Shown: positions 1-14,100 of the stretch, piece by piece
Position numbering within the stretch: position 1 is the first letter of the stretch
How the letters are laid out: every line of letters begins with the position of its first letter
Assembly: GCA_030340625.1 (NCBI GenBank)
Contig: JAOPHQ010005411.1
Span: 101,001 to 165,000, forward strand
Length of the DNA stretch: 64,000 bases
Direction: 5' to 3'
Source of the DNA: Merluccius polli
Lineage: Eukaryota; Chordata; Actinopteri; Gadiformes; Merlucciidae
The notes under the pieces: generated by a model
What the model was told of the DNA's origin: nothing
The model's input: the letters and a program-made list of their open reading frames with translations, nothing else
The model's database searches: none
Position numbers and translations under genes: made by a program

Positions 1-344
1 GTAATAACCCAACATAATACCAGTATTGTGATCATTTGGCATTGTGGTTTATCCTAACATTGCGATATATGAGAAGTCAAGAACAATGTTCAAATTGAGC
101 AATGTGATGTGTTGCAATTTAGGACAAAAAATACCACCACAAGCATTTTATCTCGGCTTTTCAAAACCACGTTGAATCAACCATCACGTTCTCTGAGATA
201 GGAATCGAGGACTCGGGGGAAAAGACAACAGAACATAACACATTGGCTGTACATTCATCTTGAAGGAAACTGAGAGCACATTGTCATAGAGTGATAGATG
301 CTGTCGTTTATCTTGGCACCGCCAGACCCGGCTCATAACAATAC
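1..344. other. CEP290 intron sequence, no feature recognised
   Basis: AT-rich sequence downstream of the exon 21 donor. I see no exon, repeat or RNA gene. Confidence 0.6.
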
Positions 345-509
345 CTTTACTTGTGCTTTTGCGAGCTGACTGAGCGCATCGCTGGCCTCCTCCCGGGCTG
401 ACTGCAGCTCCTGCCTGAGTTCCTGGTTCCGGCCAGTCATCTGGTCCACCTGAGTCTGGAGGAGAGAGACTGGCTCGGGCTTGCCAGGTGAACTCTTGCC
501 CTCCATGGC
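345..509 (-). CDS. cep290: CEP290 exon 21 (residues 672-726), last exon in window
   Basis: Encodes LLQTQVDQMTGRNQELRQEL and SQLAKAQVK, matching human LKAQVDQLTGRNEELRQEL and QQLAKANLK. Acceptor CATTCCAG, donor GTATTG. The next exon lies left of position 1. Confidence 0.95.
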
Positions 510-3500
510 CTGGAATGTGGGGAATGTTTGAGATTGCAAATGAACAGTAACTGTGTGCATTGCCATGTCGATGTATGTTATTTCTGATTATACCATGGTC
601 TGGGTGAATACTCGATTCTGATTGGCTGGAGCGTGTAGGTTAAAAAGTGTTAATGTACACCTAGGAAAGACGTTGACGCTATGAAGACACTATGGCCACG
701 TTGCTTGGCAACGCCTGCATACGGGAGATATTAAATAGTCCGCTCGACTTGTAAAAATAAAAAACAACTCACAATTTTAACTCTAAAACACATTAAAGTA
801 TTATTAATTGATTAAATATTTCTTTCTTTCGTTAGTGACCATGGTATAAGCGGGATAATGCCCTTCGAGGTGTCCATTAACAGAAATTAATGGACTTCGC
901 GGAAGCAACCGTCCATTTCTGTTAATGGACACCTCGTCGGGCATTATCCCTTACATAACAGACCGTTGCTATGGAAGCTTTTTCCAACCGTAGAATCTAA
1001 CGGACACATTTTTTTTGCAGAAGCAATAAAATACATTTAAAATCAGTAAAATCATCTTTTGTTTTTTATTTTGTTGAAATTATTGATTTCTTTAGTAAGT
1101 AGCCGTGTAATAAGCGGGACAATAATACAGCGAGCTGGTCATTATTGCAAAATTGCAATTTCTAAAATAAATTATTGTGATTATAACAAGTGTGTACATC
1201 TTTCGACGTGGTTTACGTACTCTGAGCAGTCTCTCCAGGGCGGGGGCGGAGAGAGCACCCTGAGACCCCAGCTCCTGATCGGCCCTCATGGCTTGGAGGA
1301 CTTCTGTCAACGTGGCCTCCAGGTCGCTCTTCACTCTTGACACCTCCTCCACTGAAGGGGAAGTTCAATTGGAGGGAAAACTAAAGTGTGAGTGTCTGTC
1401 ACAGTCACCTGCACATGAACTTCCATGCCTCGTCTTGTCTTGAACATTCACATAAGAGGATACTTTATTCACCCCAGATGGGAGATTCCTGGGTCGGAGC
1501 AGAAATTACAGGACAGTAATAGAATACATTAAGAAGAGATACAAACTTTACAATAAGAGTAAAATATGCAATACTACAAAAAATAAATACAGAAAAAAAT
1601 ATATAGCTATACTGTATACATATAAGAGAGGAGCTTTTTCTCCCCCCCAAAAAACACGGCTGTGACAATATAGTTATTTCATAGTGAAATCAGATACATG
1701 CCATTGAGGAGCACGTAGGGGTTAGGTATCTTGCTCTGGGATACTTACATAGGTACACTGTACTCTGTGGACACTGGGGTTCGAACCCAGTACCTCGAAC
1801 CAGCCGCGAGTCGAACAACCCAACCGCTAAACTATCCTGCCCCCATGTTCGGTTTTTGTCAACTTACATTTGGCCTGGACCTGGATGGACTGGGTCTTGT
1901 GTTGCTCAAGTTCGCGCTCCTTGTCCCTCAGCTCCTTCTGCAAGTATTCAGTCTATAAAACAGGACAAACACATCAACACTCTGCTCTTTGATATCCCTC
2001 GCTTATCTGAGCCCCTTCCAATCTCTGTGAGATCTGAGATTTTATCTGAAACAGATTGCTATTCATATCTTGGCTCATTCTACAGAGGTGTTAGGGCCCT
2101 GGCTCTAGAGGCCCCTGGTTCTGAAGATCCCTGGCTCTAGAGGCCCCTGGTTCTGAAGATCCCAGGCTCTTGAGGCCCCTGGCTCTAAAAACCTCTAGTT
2201 CTAGAAGCCGCTGGTTCTAAAGGCCCCTGTCTCTAGAGGCCCCTGGCCCCCTGTGTTTGACACTGTGTGAGGAGTGTGAGGAGCTGACCTTCTGTTTCAT
2301 CTTCTCGGCGCTCTGCTGGAGGTCGAAGAGGAGCGGTTTGCTGGGCCCGGCGTCATCCTGGTCCAGCCGCACGGTGGTGTTGGACTCCCCCAGCCCTGCC
2401 CACACATGGTGGTGGACCGTTAGCAGAGAGATCAGACACTTTAAACCTACAATCTGTGAATAGCCTTCCCTTCGCCTCATTTTGTCTCGTTTGTTTGTTC
2501 AACCAACTATCGTAGTCACAGGAGCTGCCGTTTAAACATATTGTTAAGCGATTCATTAGGTTAATGTATAGGTTAGATGTTGTTGGTGTACCAGTTATTG
2601 AAATCTGCCACACCAACTCTGCCGTTACGCACCACCAAGAATGGTAAAATCCAAAATTCACAAATTGATTCACCAAACTGGTATCAGTTACTTTAATAAT
2701 TGATCAAATAACCGATACCTTTATATCTATTTATTTGTCATCACTGTTTATATCTAAATGTAAATAACTAATTCATATATAAAATAACCTTGTGGTGGAA
2801 GCAAGTAAGAGTTCCCGGAGGAGGAGGAGGGAAAACAAGGACAGGGATGGTTTGTTTGACATGTGCTTGTTCTGATGCAATACGCTGTGTTACACATCTT
2901 AACTTAAGACTTCAGACTGGGGCACATCAGTGTGAGGTGTCATTAAGGACGACATTAAAGCAACGCGGTTCACCTTGGCCCTTCACCATGCGGCGGATCT
3001 GCTTCTTCAGCTCCAGCCGCTCCTCTTCCAGACGCTCGATCTGAACAAAAGGTCAAGGTCAGCCAAAAAAGCGAACAACCCTCTGTCGAACGGCAGTTAC
3101 GTTTAATGCTGGTAATGTGTGGCACTGGTCAATACCTCTTTGGTGAGGACCTGGTTCTCTGCTTGGTACTGCCGTTGCCGGAGGCTCTTGGATCGCAGGA
3201 ACTCTGACAGATCCACTTCCTCCTTGGGGCCCAGACCTTTGGGAACAGGAGCGCATGATGTTGTTTTGTCATCTACTTCTCCTGTTTTTAGCTCATCTAA
3301 AGGTTACTTAGTAGAGTTCAAAATAAATCATGAAGTAGGGCTACTTTGTTACTTTGATTAGAACATTACTAATCAACTATTTTCCATAAACTATGTCTAT
3401 GTCTGCCCATTTTCACCTATTGCACTCCTCACCATCGCCTGTGTTCCTTCTCAAGCTTTCTTCCTTTTGAGACTGTAACTGTGATTAAGGGCTATACACA

Positions 3501-5137
3501 TAACATTTTTATGTGTATAGCTTACATCTTACATCTGCGAGACAGGAACTGAATTACAGGCCGTATTGGTCGTATCTACATCTATACATTTTTATGTCCA
3601 ATTACGCTTACCTAGTCTCTCCCTGAAATCCTCATTTTCATCCAGCAGCTCGTTCATCCTGAGTTCCAGGCCGTTGATTTCCCGGGCCAGGGCCTCCACC
3701 TCGCGGTCTCGCATTCTTAGCTGGCTCTTGTACTCTTTGATCTCGACGATGGCTGCTTCCAGCCCGTCGGTGCCCTGCAGATCATCATGAGAGGGCCGGT
3801 TGCTCGTTTGTCCATGGTTATTCTCTCTTCGTAAATCTCACAGTGACACAATCTGAGTTTCCCTCACTGCACTCCACTTCACACGCACATACACATAGTG
3901 TACACACCCGCACACACCGCAGCGGTGCTGAGGTGTGTGCGGGGTGCACTATGTGTGCTGATGTGCGTGGGACACATTTTTGGGGGGCATTGATGTTAGC
4001 GCAAATACAGTTTTCAGTCTTCAATTTGCCATCCCATCATCTAGGTTTCATAATACTGTTGATTCTGTTCTACACAACCAAATATGTAGGCTGCTTTCTG
4101 TTACTAAGTCACTTGTTGTGTTACTTTTTCTCTTTACGCTTCCTACATTTAGTCTAAAGCCATTCATGAGCGAATGTCACCTGCAGTATCATCATGCGTT
4201 TTTTTATTCTTCTATAGCAGAACAGCATTTTGCTGTAAGTATTTTTCTCCAGAGATAATAATGACAATGTAACAATTGAGGTGGGTGCAGTAGGGGGCAC
4301 CTATGATATACATGTTTCTAAATAAAACTAATAGTATTTGGGGCACCCGACATTATTTGTAATTATTTTTTTGCATGGCTGAATGCAGTGGCGCTAGTAA
4401 TCCAGCGGCAGCGCTGCGCCACTGCTGAATGCATGCAGGGGAAACACTGATAAAGTGGCTGGGGAATTACATGGAAGTAGCTCATAGACGTTAAGGAGGT
4501 CGTTCATTATACATAGTAAAGTTATGCAGTGTAGTGTGTGCACTAGCGTAATGCTATGCAGTGTAGTGTGTGTACTAGCATCAGACTCACAGACTCGTAG
4601 AGCCTGACGCGGGTCAGCGTCTCGCTCAGCTCGCGGTCCTTGTCCGTGGCGTCGCGTTCGGCCAGCTGGGCGGTGCGCTGGGCGTCCAGGGCGCGTTGCT
4701 CCGCCGCGGCCACCTTCCCCTCCAGCTCCTCCACCCTGCGATGGCTGGCCGAGGACGAGCCTGCACCGCCGCGCCACACCAACGCATTTACACTCTGACA
4801 TTTCGCTTTTACACATTAACTCCTCAATAGCCCATCTGATTTCTGATAAAGGTTACCAACACATCACGCCTGCAGGTGAAGCAACAGGGTTTGAATAACA
4901 AAAAGAGACAGAAACGCCCTGGAATAGCCTGTGAAATCAGAGCCAGAGGGTGAAAGAAGCTGTCCCGTCAGTTCCTCATTAGTCATGGCTCACCTGGTAC
5001 TTTACAGACACCCTACAACTGTGGTGTGTGTGTGTGTGTGTGTATGTGTATATCGGTCTGTCTGTCTGTCTGTCTGTCTGTCTTTCTGTCTTTCTTTCTG
5101 TGTGCATGTCAGTCTGCCTGTGTATGTGTGTGCATGT

Positions 5138-5195
<58 letters not shown>

Positions 5196-8100
5196 GCGTG
5201 TGCACATGTGCGTGTCTCTGTGTGCATGTGCATGTGTGCCTGTGTGTCTGTGTGCACGCGTCTGTGTGCACCTCTGTCTTTCTTGAGCGGCTTCTTGAGT
5301 TCCTGGATGAGCTGAGCGTTCCTCTCCATCTCTCCAGTGTACTGCTCCACTTGTTCACTCAGCATCCTGACCTGGTTGTCCCTCTCCTGCACCGCCTTGA
5401 GGACACGCACGCGGCATTGAGACGTGGCGAAACAAAGTTGTCATTAGCCATAGGTTGCGAAATGTATAGTCCGCCGGCAGTCCGAGCACGGCCATGGCAT
5501 TTATAGTCGCCACTATAAATAAGGTTTATGTAGTGTTAGGAGAGAGAGGCAGGGTGTGAAGAGATGGGGGGGAAGTCTACAGGAGAGGACAAGAGAAAAG
5601 GAAAGGGAAGAAATTATGTCAAACAGAGAGCAAGGCAGACACTTACGGCGCAGAGCTCGTACACCACCTAGCTCGAGGCGGAGGTGACGAGAGGAATGAT
5701 GGTGGTGATGGAAAGCATGAAGAGAAGTGTGGAAAAAAACAAAAGCAAAAGGATACGCAGAAGAGGACCAAAAGAGCCATCACACACAGGGCTGCACAAA
5801 AGAAATGTGTGATTTTATATAATATCTTCATAGAATACATCTTTTTTTAAATTCAATTAATTACTGAGAACTGGGCGTACATCCTGCTGTATCATAGATG
5901 CATTATATATAGAGCCATCTATTGATGCAAGCCCGCCACACCTGTTGCAGGGCGATGATGTTGCTCTTGTCCGAGTCGACCTGCGCCGACCGCAGCTTCT
6001 CCCTCAGCTCCCGGATCATGTGCTGGTACTCCAGGATCTCGTCGTCCTTTGCAGACAGCACCCTCTTCAAAGCGTGAAAAACGAGACGCCAGACACCATC
6101 AATTACACTGGGCTAACTTATTTTTAGCACCATTTTCACTACGCGCGTCTTGCATCTTTAGGGAGGGATTGATTTGGTGTGACGGGGGCCGACGGAGGAG
6201 CCTCCCTTTCCGAGTGTCACTGTATGGCGAACCCAACACACGCAGAGCACGGACGCTACATTTTTGTCTGCCCCTGCGGTTTAACAACCGACGCCTGCTG
6301 TGCATGCTGCCAACACATTCTTGTTAAAAGGGGATGGATAATGGAGCAACAAAGCAGGGTAGTCTTGTGGCTCAGCTGTCCGACTCCCAGGCAAACGGTT
6401 TTGGGTTCGAACCCCTGATTTCCTAAGAATCTACCTGTTGGGCCCTGCTTGAGCAAGACGCGATAAAAATGTCTACTTAATGAGTCATTGTACTTTGAGA
6501 GTTACTTATCAGCATGTTACGTCCATTTGGCCTTATCAAGACTGTCTTTATTTTCCCCCTTTACAAGACTTCACCCGACCGGCCTTTTTTAGGTTCTGGG
6601 AATGTTGGTCCTTTGAAGCGCCCGCTAAGTGTGGACTTAACGGCTATCATACAGATTGATGACTTGCTTCACACAATCTCTCTTGTGACTGGACAGGCAG
6701 GAAATGGCGGCCTACCTTCCACTCCTCCACTTTAGCGTTGACAGCGGCCATGACGGGGTCTTCCTCATCCGCCTGCCGCTGGAGCTGCTCTGTTAGCTCT
6801 CGAACCTGCAGCAAATGCAACAACACGTTAGCAACGCTGCATTTGGCCCGGCCAAGATAATCGAGATGTATCACCTAACAAAGTGCAGGTTTGGGGGGGG
6901 AAACAGGGGGATGAGGGGCAGGAAGTGGCATTGGAAGCGATCCTGCTGAAGATGCGTTTCCTGTTGTCAAGCACCTGCAGGTTGCCGTGGTCACGCTCTC
7001 TCCTCAGCTGGTCCATGATGCCATCTGTCTGCTGCACCACGATCTTCATCTTGTTGTACTCGTCCGTCATCTTCTCCATCTCCCTCACCGAGTCCTCAAG
7101 GCTCTGCTGAAGCTGCTCGTTCTGCGTGCGCAGGTGGGCCAACTCGTCCTCCGTGCGCTAGCAAGCCACACCAACCAGCAGTTAGACCAGCATGTTACGT
7201 TGGAAACGTATACATGTAAGAATGGTTCATCCTTAAAATGCTGTATAGACAGACGCTCGGGAATTCAAAATAAATGGGAGGCTATGGTCATTCATTGTTA
7301 TCATTGTCAATATGGTTAGCTCATGGTTCACTGGTTAGCTCAAATGTAACTTAAAGTGTACGAGAACCCCTGGTTTCAGCTTGAATTCGAACACTATGAA
7401 CAAAAAATGCATTTTGGGCTGAGAAAACCACACGCCTGTGACATTTTACTAGGTAGTCTATAGTCACCGTTTTAGTAACCGTTTTGACTGTTTTAGTAAC
7501 CTAGCTGTTCTAAAAATCACTGTAAACCATGGTGTGTAGTGATAGCTGGTTTATCCTGGCGCTCATGCACCACAGGTATGCAGCCCCACCCAGACCCAGA
7601 GTCTAATCAGTCTGACTCGGGCCAGGTGAGGCTGTAAACCAGCTATCAACAACACACACTCCACACACAGCCTCTTGTGGCTTATCACTTAAGTCTAATT
7701 TAGCCACTGTTAATCATCAATGAGAGTTGGAGTTGGATGAAGGCACCTGCAGGTCCTCCATGCACTGGTAGAGCTGGCGGTTGGCTGAGTTGAGCCGGCG
7801 CTGGGTCTCTTGGCTCTGTTCCCCGGGCCCCGCCGCCACCTTCTGCTCCAGCTCCCTGCGGTAGAAGTCCACATCCTGCTGGAGCTGCTCGTTCTGGGCG
7901 GACCGACAACAAGTTCAAGTTCAAGTTTCAGTTTCATTACTCGTAGGTTAACTCAGGGTCAACGCTACAATGACATGTGTTGTTAGAGAAAAACTGTCAA
8001 AAATAAAAAGCTATAGAATAGAATGTGCTTAAATAGTTCTAACTAGGTGGTTCTAACTAGGTGGTTCTGACTAGGTGGTTCTGACTAGGTGGTTCCGGCT

Positions 8101-11100
8101 AGGTGGTTCTAACTAGGTAGTTCTAACTAGGTGGTTCTAACTAGGTGGTTCTAACTAGATGGTTCTAACTAGATGGTTCTAACTAGGTGGTTCTAACTAG
8201 GTAGTCTAAATAGGTAGTCTAACTAAGTGGTTCTAACTAGGTGGTTCTAACTAGGTAGTTCTAATTAGGTGGTTCTAACTAGGTGGTTCTAACTAGGCAG
8301 TCCAACTAGGTAGTTCTAACTAGGTAGTTGTAAACTAGCTCTAAAACAGATAGCGCTACGTGAAGGGCGTTTTACACTCTCTCTCTCTCTGTCTCTTACC
8401 TTCTTCTTAAGCTTCTTTAGCTACGGCAATAAAACAAGAGGGAAAGATGAAACAAAGCAAAAGAAAACACAACGGATTCTCTCGCATGCTGAGAGAATGA
8501 CGGCTGGTGAAATATGGCAAACGTGTGAAGAAACATGCATGATGGGGGCTTTCAGAATCGGCCCTTTGCAAAATGTGCACCCCCATGGTGCGTGTCTATG
8601 CGAGAGATAAAGACAGGATGGTGGGCATGCGGGGAAAGGAGAGATGGAGAAGGCTCTCGGACAACACCCACACACACACACACCTCTCTTCTGAGTTTCC
8701 TGGAGCTCTCCTCCGCCTCTTCTGCTCGCACCGCCAGCTGAGAGAACACAAGGCAACACAGCGCAGCATGTCACTCGCGGGTATCACAACCGCTGCGAGA
8801 CCTTTGAGAAAACTCCAAAGATGGTTATTTTGGATGCGGGAGGATTTTTACAGCGACTGCCAAAGTAAGCCTTTCCCAGAACGCTCTGTCTCTTTTCTCC
8901 GAATAGCGTTATGGAATAACATCTCATCATAACGATTGGGACATTTTATAGCTCCCAAATTATACCAAAAAACATGATATATCTTTTGGACACTGCACAC
9001 TCTAAAGAGACGATGAACAATATCGCTAGACATTCAGCAGGCGCTTTTATCCAAAGCGACCTACAGTGAATTCAGCTACATGTTACTAACGAGCAAGGTA
9101 GGGGTTGGGCATCTTTCTGGAGGAGGCTGCGGACATTCGGGATTGAACCCGGAGCCTTTCGGCTACGCTACCCTGCCCCTTCCTCTGTCCATCGCTTATG
9201 GCCTGAATAACAGTGCACTGACATACCCCACTAGACTATGGACTACCGTATTTCGGAGAGCCTAAGAGAACGACGGGTGGGAAGGATCAGTCACACACAC
9301 AAACAAACAAACAAACAAACACACACCTCCTCGCTGGTCTTCTTCTCCTTGCTCATCTCCCTCCGCAGATGAGAGAAGTCCTTCTCCCGCTGCTCCAACT
9401 GGCTCTCCAGCTGATTAAGCTCGTCTCGCATGAAGCGTGTGTCCCTGGCCCCCGTGCTCGAGTGCTGGGCCATCTGGACAGGAAACAAACACCCCCCCCA
9501 CACACACACACACACACACACACACCCCAGTCACCCAACACCCCATCCCAGGACAGCCTGTCAGTCAAATGCACCTTAGCAGAACGATTTGATTACAAAC
9601 CCATGCATGCACATAACTTTATTCAACAGGGCTGCGCTTCCCGCTCTTCAATACAAGGAAACACAAGACATTTTCTGTGCTTCTTTTCTCCAAAACGAAC
9701 AGTGAACAATAGACCAGAGAGTCACGACGCCATGAAAAGAGCTGTCCCCGAGCACAAGAGGAATTAGCTCTAATCCTCTTAAGTGCCATCCTTTAACGAT
9801 AGGTACACACAATCCCCTTCGTGAACAAGCCGCCCTCCCACTATCGGTTACAAGTTGGTGCGCTGTAGGCCAAAATGACCAAAAAAAGGACCCATTGTAT
9901 TTCTCACGAGACCCAGGGACATTGCTTAGAAACAGTTATAGTTTGACGTGTACTGTGAGCATTGAAAAGCAGAAAGAAAACCCTGAGAGCAAAGTGCCTT
10001 ATAGGTCCCGCAGTCTACAGGAGAGCGGACTTAGGGGCATTTTAAGGAGCTTAAAGTCTTCTGCAAACAACAATGTCATCCACGAGAAACCAAATGGTGT
10101 CTTTCTGCTGTGTATCAACTGGAGTACTGCCATTGACACAATTTTTTTCCAATGTTTTAAAATGTTGGCATACAAAGGTGCACTTTTTTAATTAAATTAG
10201 GATTGCCCAATGTGACTATTGTTCAAGAGGGAACCACAACCCTTACCTAATCTTAACTTGATCCGACTTAACACCTAAACATAACCATTTCTAACTATAT
10301 ACTTACATATCCATCACATTAGAACCCAACATAAACATTTTGTCAACAAAGGGAGGAATTGAAATGAAAAGTCATAGGCAAATTAAAACTTTGTGTTATC
10401 AGTTATGGCTCAAAGCCCAATAAAGCTGGTTGTTTTTTAAAGTATATGCAGGGCTCACTATGATGACATAACTGAGATGATCTGGGGAAGTTGTTGGTCC
10501 AGAGGCTATCAAACACAATGTTGGCCTGGGGACAAGAACCACTCTGAGAAACCAAAAGAGCACTTCCAGTTTCCAATTCAACTGGACAATACCAGACCTC
10601 AAAGAATACGTAGGTAGGAAGAAAAAAATCCCACCTCAAGGTCCTGTTCCAACTTCCCAATCTTGCCAAGCAAGTCGTTTTCTACAAGATAAGACAAGAA
10701 GGAAACAATTTCAATGATTTGCGATCTTAATGAAACCGAAGAAAGATTTGTGATATAGAATGGAGACTTCACTTGCCAGTTTTAGCTTGTTCTGAACCGG
10801 TTTTGTCGATGAGATCGTAAGCAATCACAAGTTCTCTGTCCTTCTTCTGAGAGAGAGAAAGAGCAAAGAGCAAATTCAATAACAACGTGGGGAGGTTAAA
10901 GTGAAAAAAACAACAAACTAGCAGTTTACAGCTAAAATATAGCATCATATCCCTTTGAAAACAGTGAGGTAAAAAGCAGACTTTATATTTTACCTACTTT
11001 TATCTACAAGCCGCTTGGTTGTCCTTATCTCAGCCGACATTTTATTTTGTTTATCCAGGTTGAAACAAACATTTAAATCCTCAAAAAGTGATCAATTCTA

Positions 11101-14100
11101 TTTTGACTTCAAATATGGTGAGTCTCTCTTACTCTTCTTCACTGATATATAAACTCTGACTGACTTGTACCAAGGACAGGCATGAATGACAACAGTTGGG
11201 ACTAGTGATGCACGATATATCCGCGTCCATATTGGCATCGGTCCGATGAGCAAAACTGGGCAGATATATCGGCTGATGGGGATTATTTTGTGGCTTTTTT
11301 TGCCTAACAGGTTTTGTTTGGGTATTTTTCACTTATGCACAATAGCATTGAAATAGACTGAAGAAGACTTCGGGCCCTATTTTGCCGGTCTGAAACGCAA
11401 GTATGAACCGCAAAGCGCAAGTGGCTTTGTGGGCGGATCTTGGGCGCTGTTGCTATTATGCCGGCGGGATAAATGACGCTCGCGCCCAGCGCAAATCTAA
11501 AATGGGTTGGTCTGAAGTAGCTACATTAGTCATAGGTGTGGTTTGGGCGTAACGTGCAATAAACCAATCAGAGCGTCGGCTCACATTCCCTTTAAATGCA
11601 GGCGCGCTTGTTCCATGGCGAGCACATCGCGCATCGCCACTACTGGACCCAGACGTGTCCAATCCCGCCGTAGCGCGCATGGCCATCAGAGGGGAAAATA
11701 ATTAGTTATTCTGTTTAAATCTTTTCAGCTTTCCATTTTCCGTTGACAAAATGTAAATAAAGAAATGTCACAAAGACATACTTTCCGATGTTTTGGCCTC
11801 ACTCTCACTGAATCACGAGGTTATGAATGCATGGTGATTTAGTTGCAATGTAGTCTAACATTAGACCGAGATTACTTTGCTTATAGACAGCGCTTGAAGT
11901 GGAAAAATATAAGTGCTGCGTACGACGGGGGGGGGGGGGCGCGATCATAACCCACCCCGGACCTGACCGACGAGGGGGTGGGGGGGGGGCAGCCTGTGAC
12001 AAGTGCCGGTACTGTGTGCCGGTGCGTACCGGCCCACTTCAAGCACTGCTTATAGATGATGCAGCTCTTCTGTCAAATAAGCTGAAGCGCATTTTCAGTA
12101 TGCCGAATATTCTTTCAGTTACACCGCGTCGTGTTTCTGTGTTTCCGATTATAAAACATTTCACGCGCTGTTGCTGGCATAATAAAAGGTGTCATCCTGG
12201 TGTCCTTATATATGTGTCTTGCGACTATTGGTCAAACAGGTTAATTTGATCCGTCATTACTAGAATTATTTTTTTATTTTATTTTGTATTTTTTTATTTG
12301 GTGTACTATTATTTTTGAGCCGGTCCCCCCCCCCCCCCCCCCCCCCCCCCCCGTCAACAATCACGCATTCCCCCCCCCCCCCCTCCCGTCAACAATCGCG
12401 CATCCCCTCCCTGATTATGGCCAAGCGCCCTTAAAATAGCGTCTGAATAAGCGCCACTGACTTTAAGCTAGGTTTTTTCTGGTCTGTGGCGCAATTGTTT
12501 TGTGAAAGTGCAGAATAGCACCAGGGAACGTTTGCGCCGGGACACGCCTCCTGTTTTCGCTGAACCGCCCCCGCAGCGCAACTTCATTCCCCAAGTGAAG
12601 GACTTGCGCCTTGCGAGGGAAAATTCCAACGTGCGTCGGGTGCACAATAGGAATTGCGCAAGCGCCAGTGAACAAAGTCAATTGCGCTGAGTGCAAGATA
12701 GGGCCCTTCATGTCTTATAACTTTCGGTATGTACCAAATGTGATTACTGTAAGACATTTCTTTTACACAGACCACATTGTATTGATATCGGTAAATATTG
12801 GTTATCGGCCATAACAGAAAATGTATCAGTATCGGCCAACATTTTGATATAGGTGCATCCCTAGTTTGGACGCACCAGTCAACTGAAGGCGCATCATTGT
12901 AGCTAAAAATGAGCAGAGAATGGCCTTGAAGTCCAATGTTGAGCAAAAGAGCCTTTTGTGGGTTTACATGCGGATGAACACACGTCCATTAAGGACGTCC
13001 ATACAGAACATGCACAACACTAGGGCTGCAATGATTAATTGATTAGTTGATTGACAGAAAACTAATCAAATCAAATGTTTATAATCGATTAATCATTTAG
13101 ATAATTTATCAAGTACAAATACCAAACATTTGCTGCTTGACGCTTTAGAAATTCAAATGTTTGGTTCATGGATCATTATAAAATGAATACTTTAGTGTTT
13201 CTTGGCTGCTTGTCAAATAAAGCATGCAAAAATACATCACTCTGGTAACTTTGGCATTTGCTATAATTTATGACATTTTCTCGAAAAAAAATATCATTAG
13301 ATTAATCGACTGTGAAAATAACAGTTAGTTGCAGCCCTGCACAACACATCATCAAGGACCCGAGCCTGGGTAGTAGGGCAGTAGAGGTGAATCATAAATA
13401 ATAACGGGATCACTATGTGGCGGCGGCGACCCCGTGACATAGTAGCCTACATTACGTAGCCTTGGGTCACATATGGGGATAGATCGGACGGAGGAGCGGG
13501 ACCGGAAGACACAGACCTTCAGCAGGGCCTGAGACACCCTGAAGAGCTGGAGCAGCCGCTCTGGGGAGCTGTCCTTCAGCTCATGTCCATCCACCTGCAT
13601 GGAATCAGCAAAACAACAGCCATGTGTTCTCAATACAACGTCTCACGAATATGACAGGAATCGTCTGCATGAATATATTGAATATATACATATAAGGATA
13701 TCAACCAACACTGCTTCTTCATAAATGACCAAATACTTTCCGCTTCAACATGTGTTGTGTGTTACTGTAGTCCTGATTTCCTAGAGCACACAGGGGTCAG
13801 ATGAGGGGCATGCCTATATATCTATATTCATATTTGCACCCTCCCATCGGTCCAGGTCTACATCATGGACAGTGAGGACCCGGACCCCCCCCCCCCAAAA
13901 AAAAACAAAACAAAAAACAAACAAACCAGGGAGCATTACAGTACCGGGTGTAGGACCGGTTTGGACATCATCGTCCACATTTCAACCGTTTTTGCTTGTC
14001 ATGTTTGCGATTTTACCATCAGCAGCATCTCGAAGAGCGAGTCCGACTCCGTCTCCTCCCCCTCCGGGAGGGTCTCCGGGTCGGCCCCCATCACCCGCCT

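Noticed and set aside
680..730. Palindrome CGTTGCTTGGCAACG as an X-box enhancer
   Set aside because: It lies inside or beside a MITE deep in a CEP290 intron, and the half-sites do not match the X-box consensus.
1746..1845. tRNA gene
   Set aside because: A and B boxes are present, but no cloverleaf forms and the sequence continues into a SINE body shared with 9027-9180.
4979..5506. Long ORFs of Cys/Val or His/Thr repeats on both strands
   Set aside because: Translations of a TG/CA microsatellite next to CEP290 exon 13; only the VQERDNQVRMLSEQVEQY part is real.
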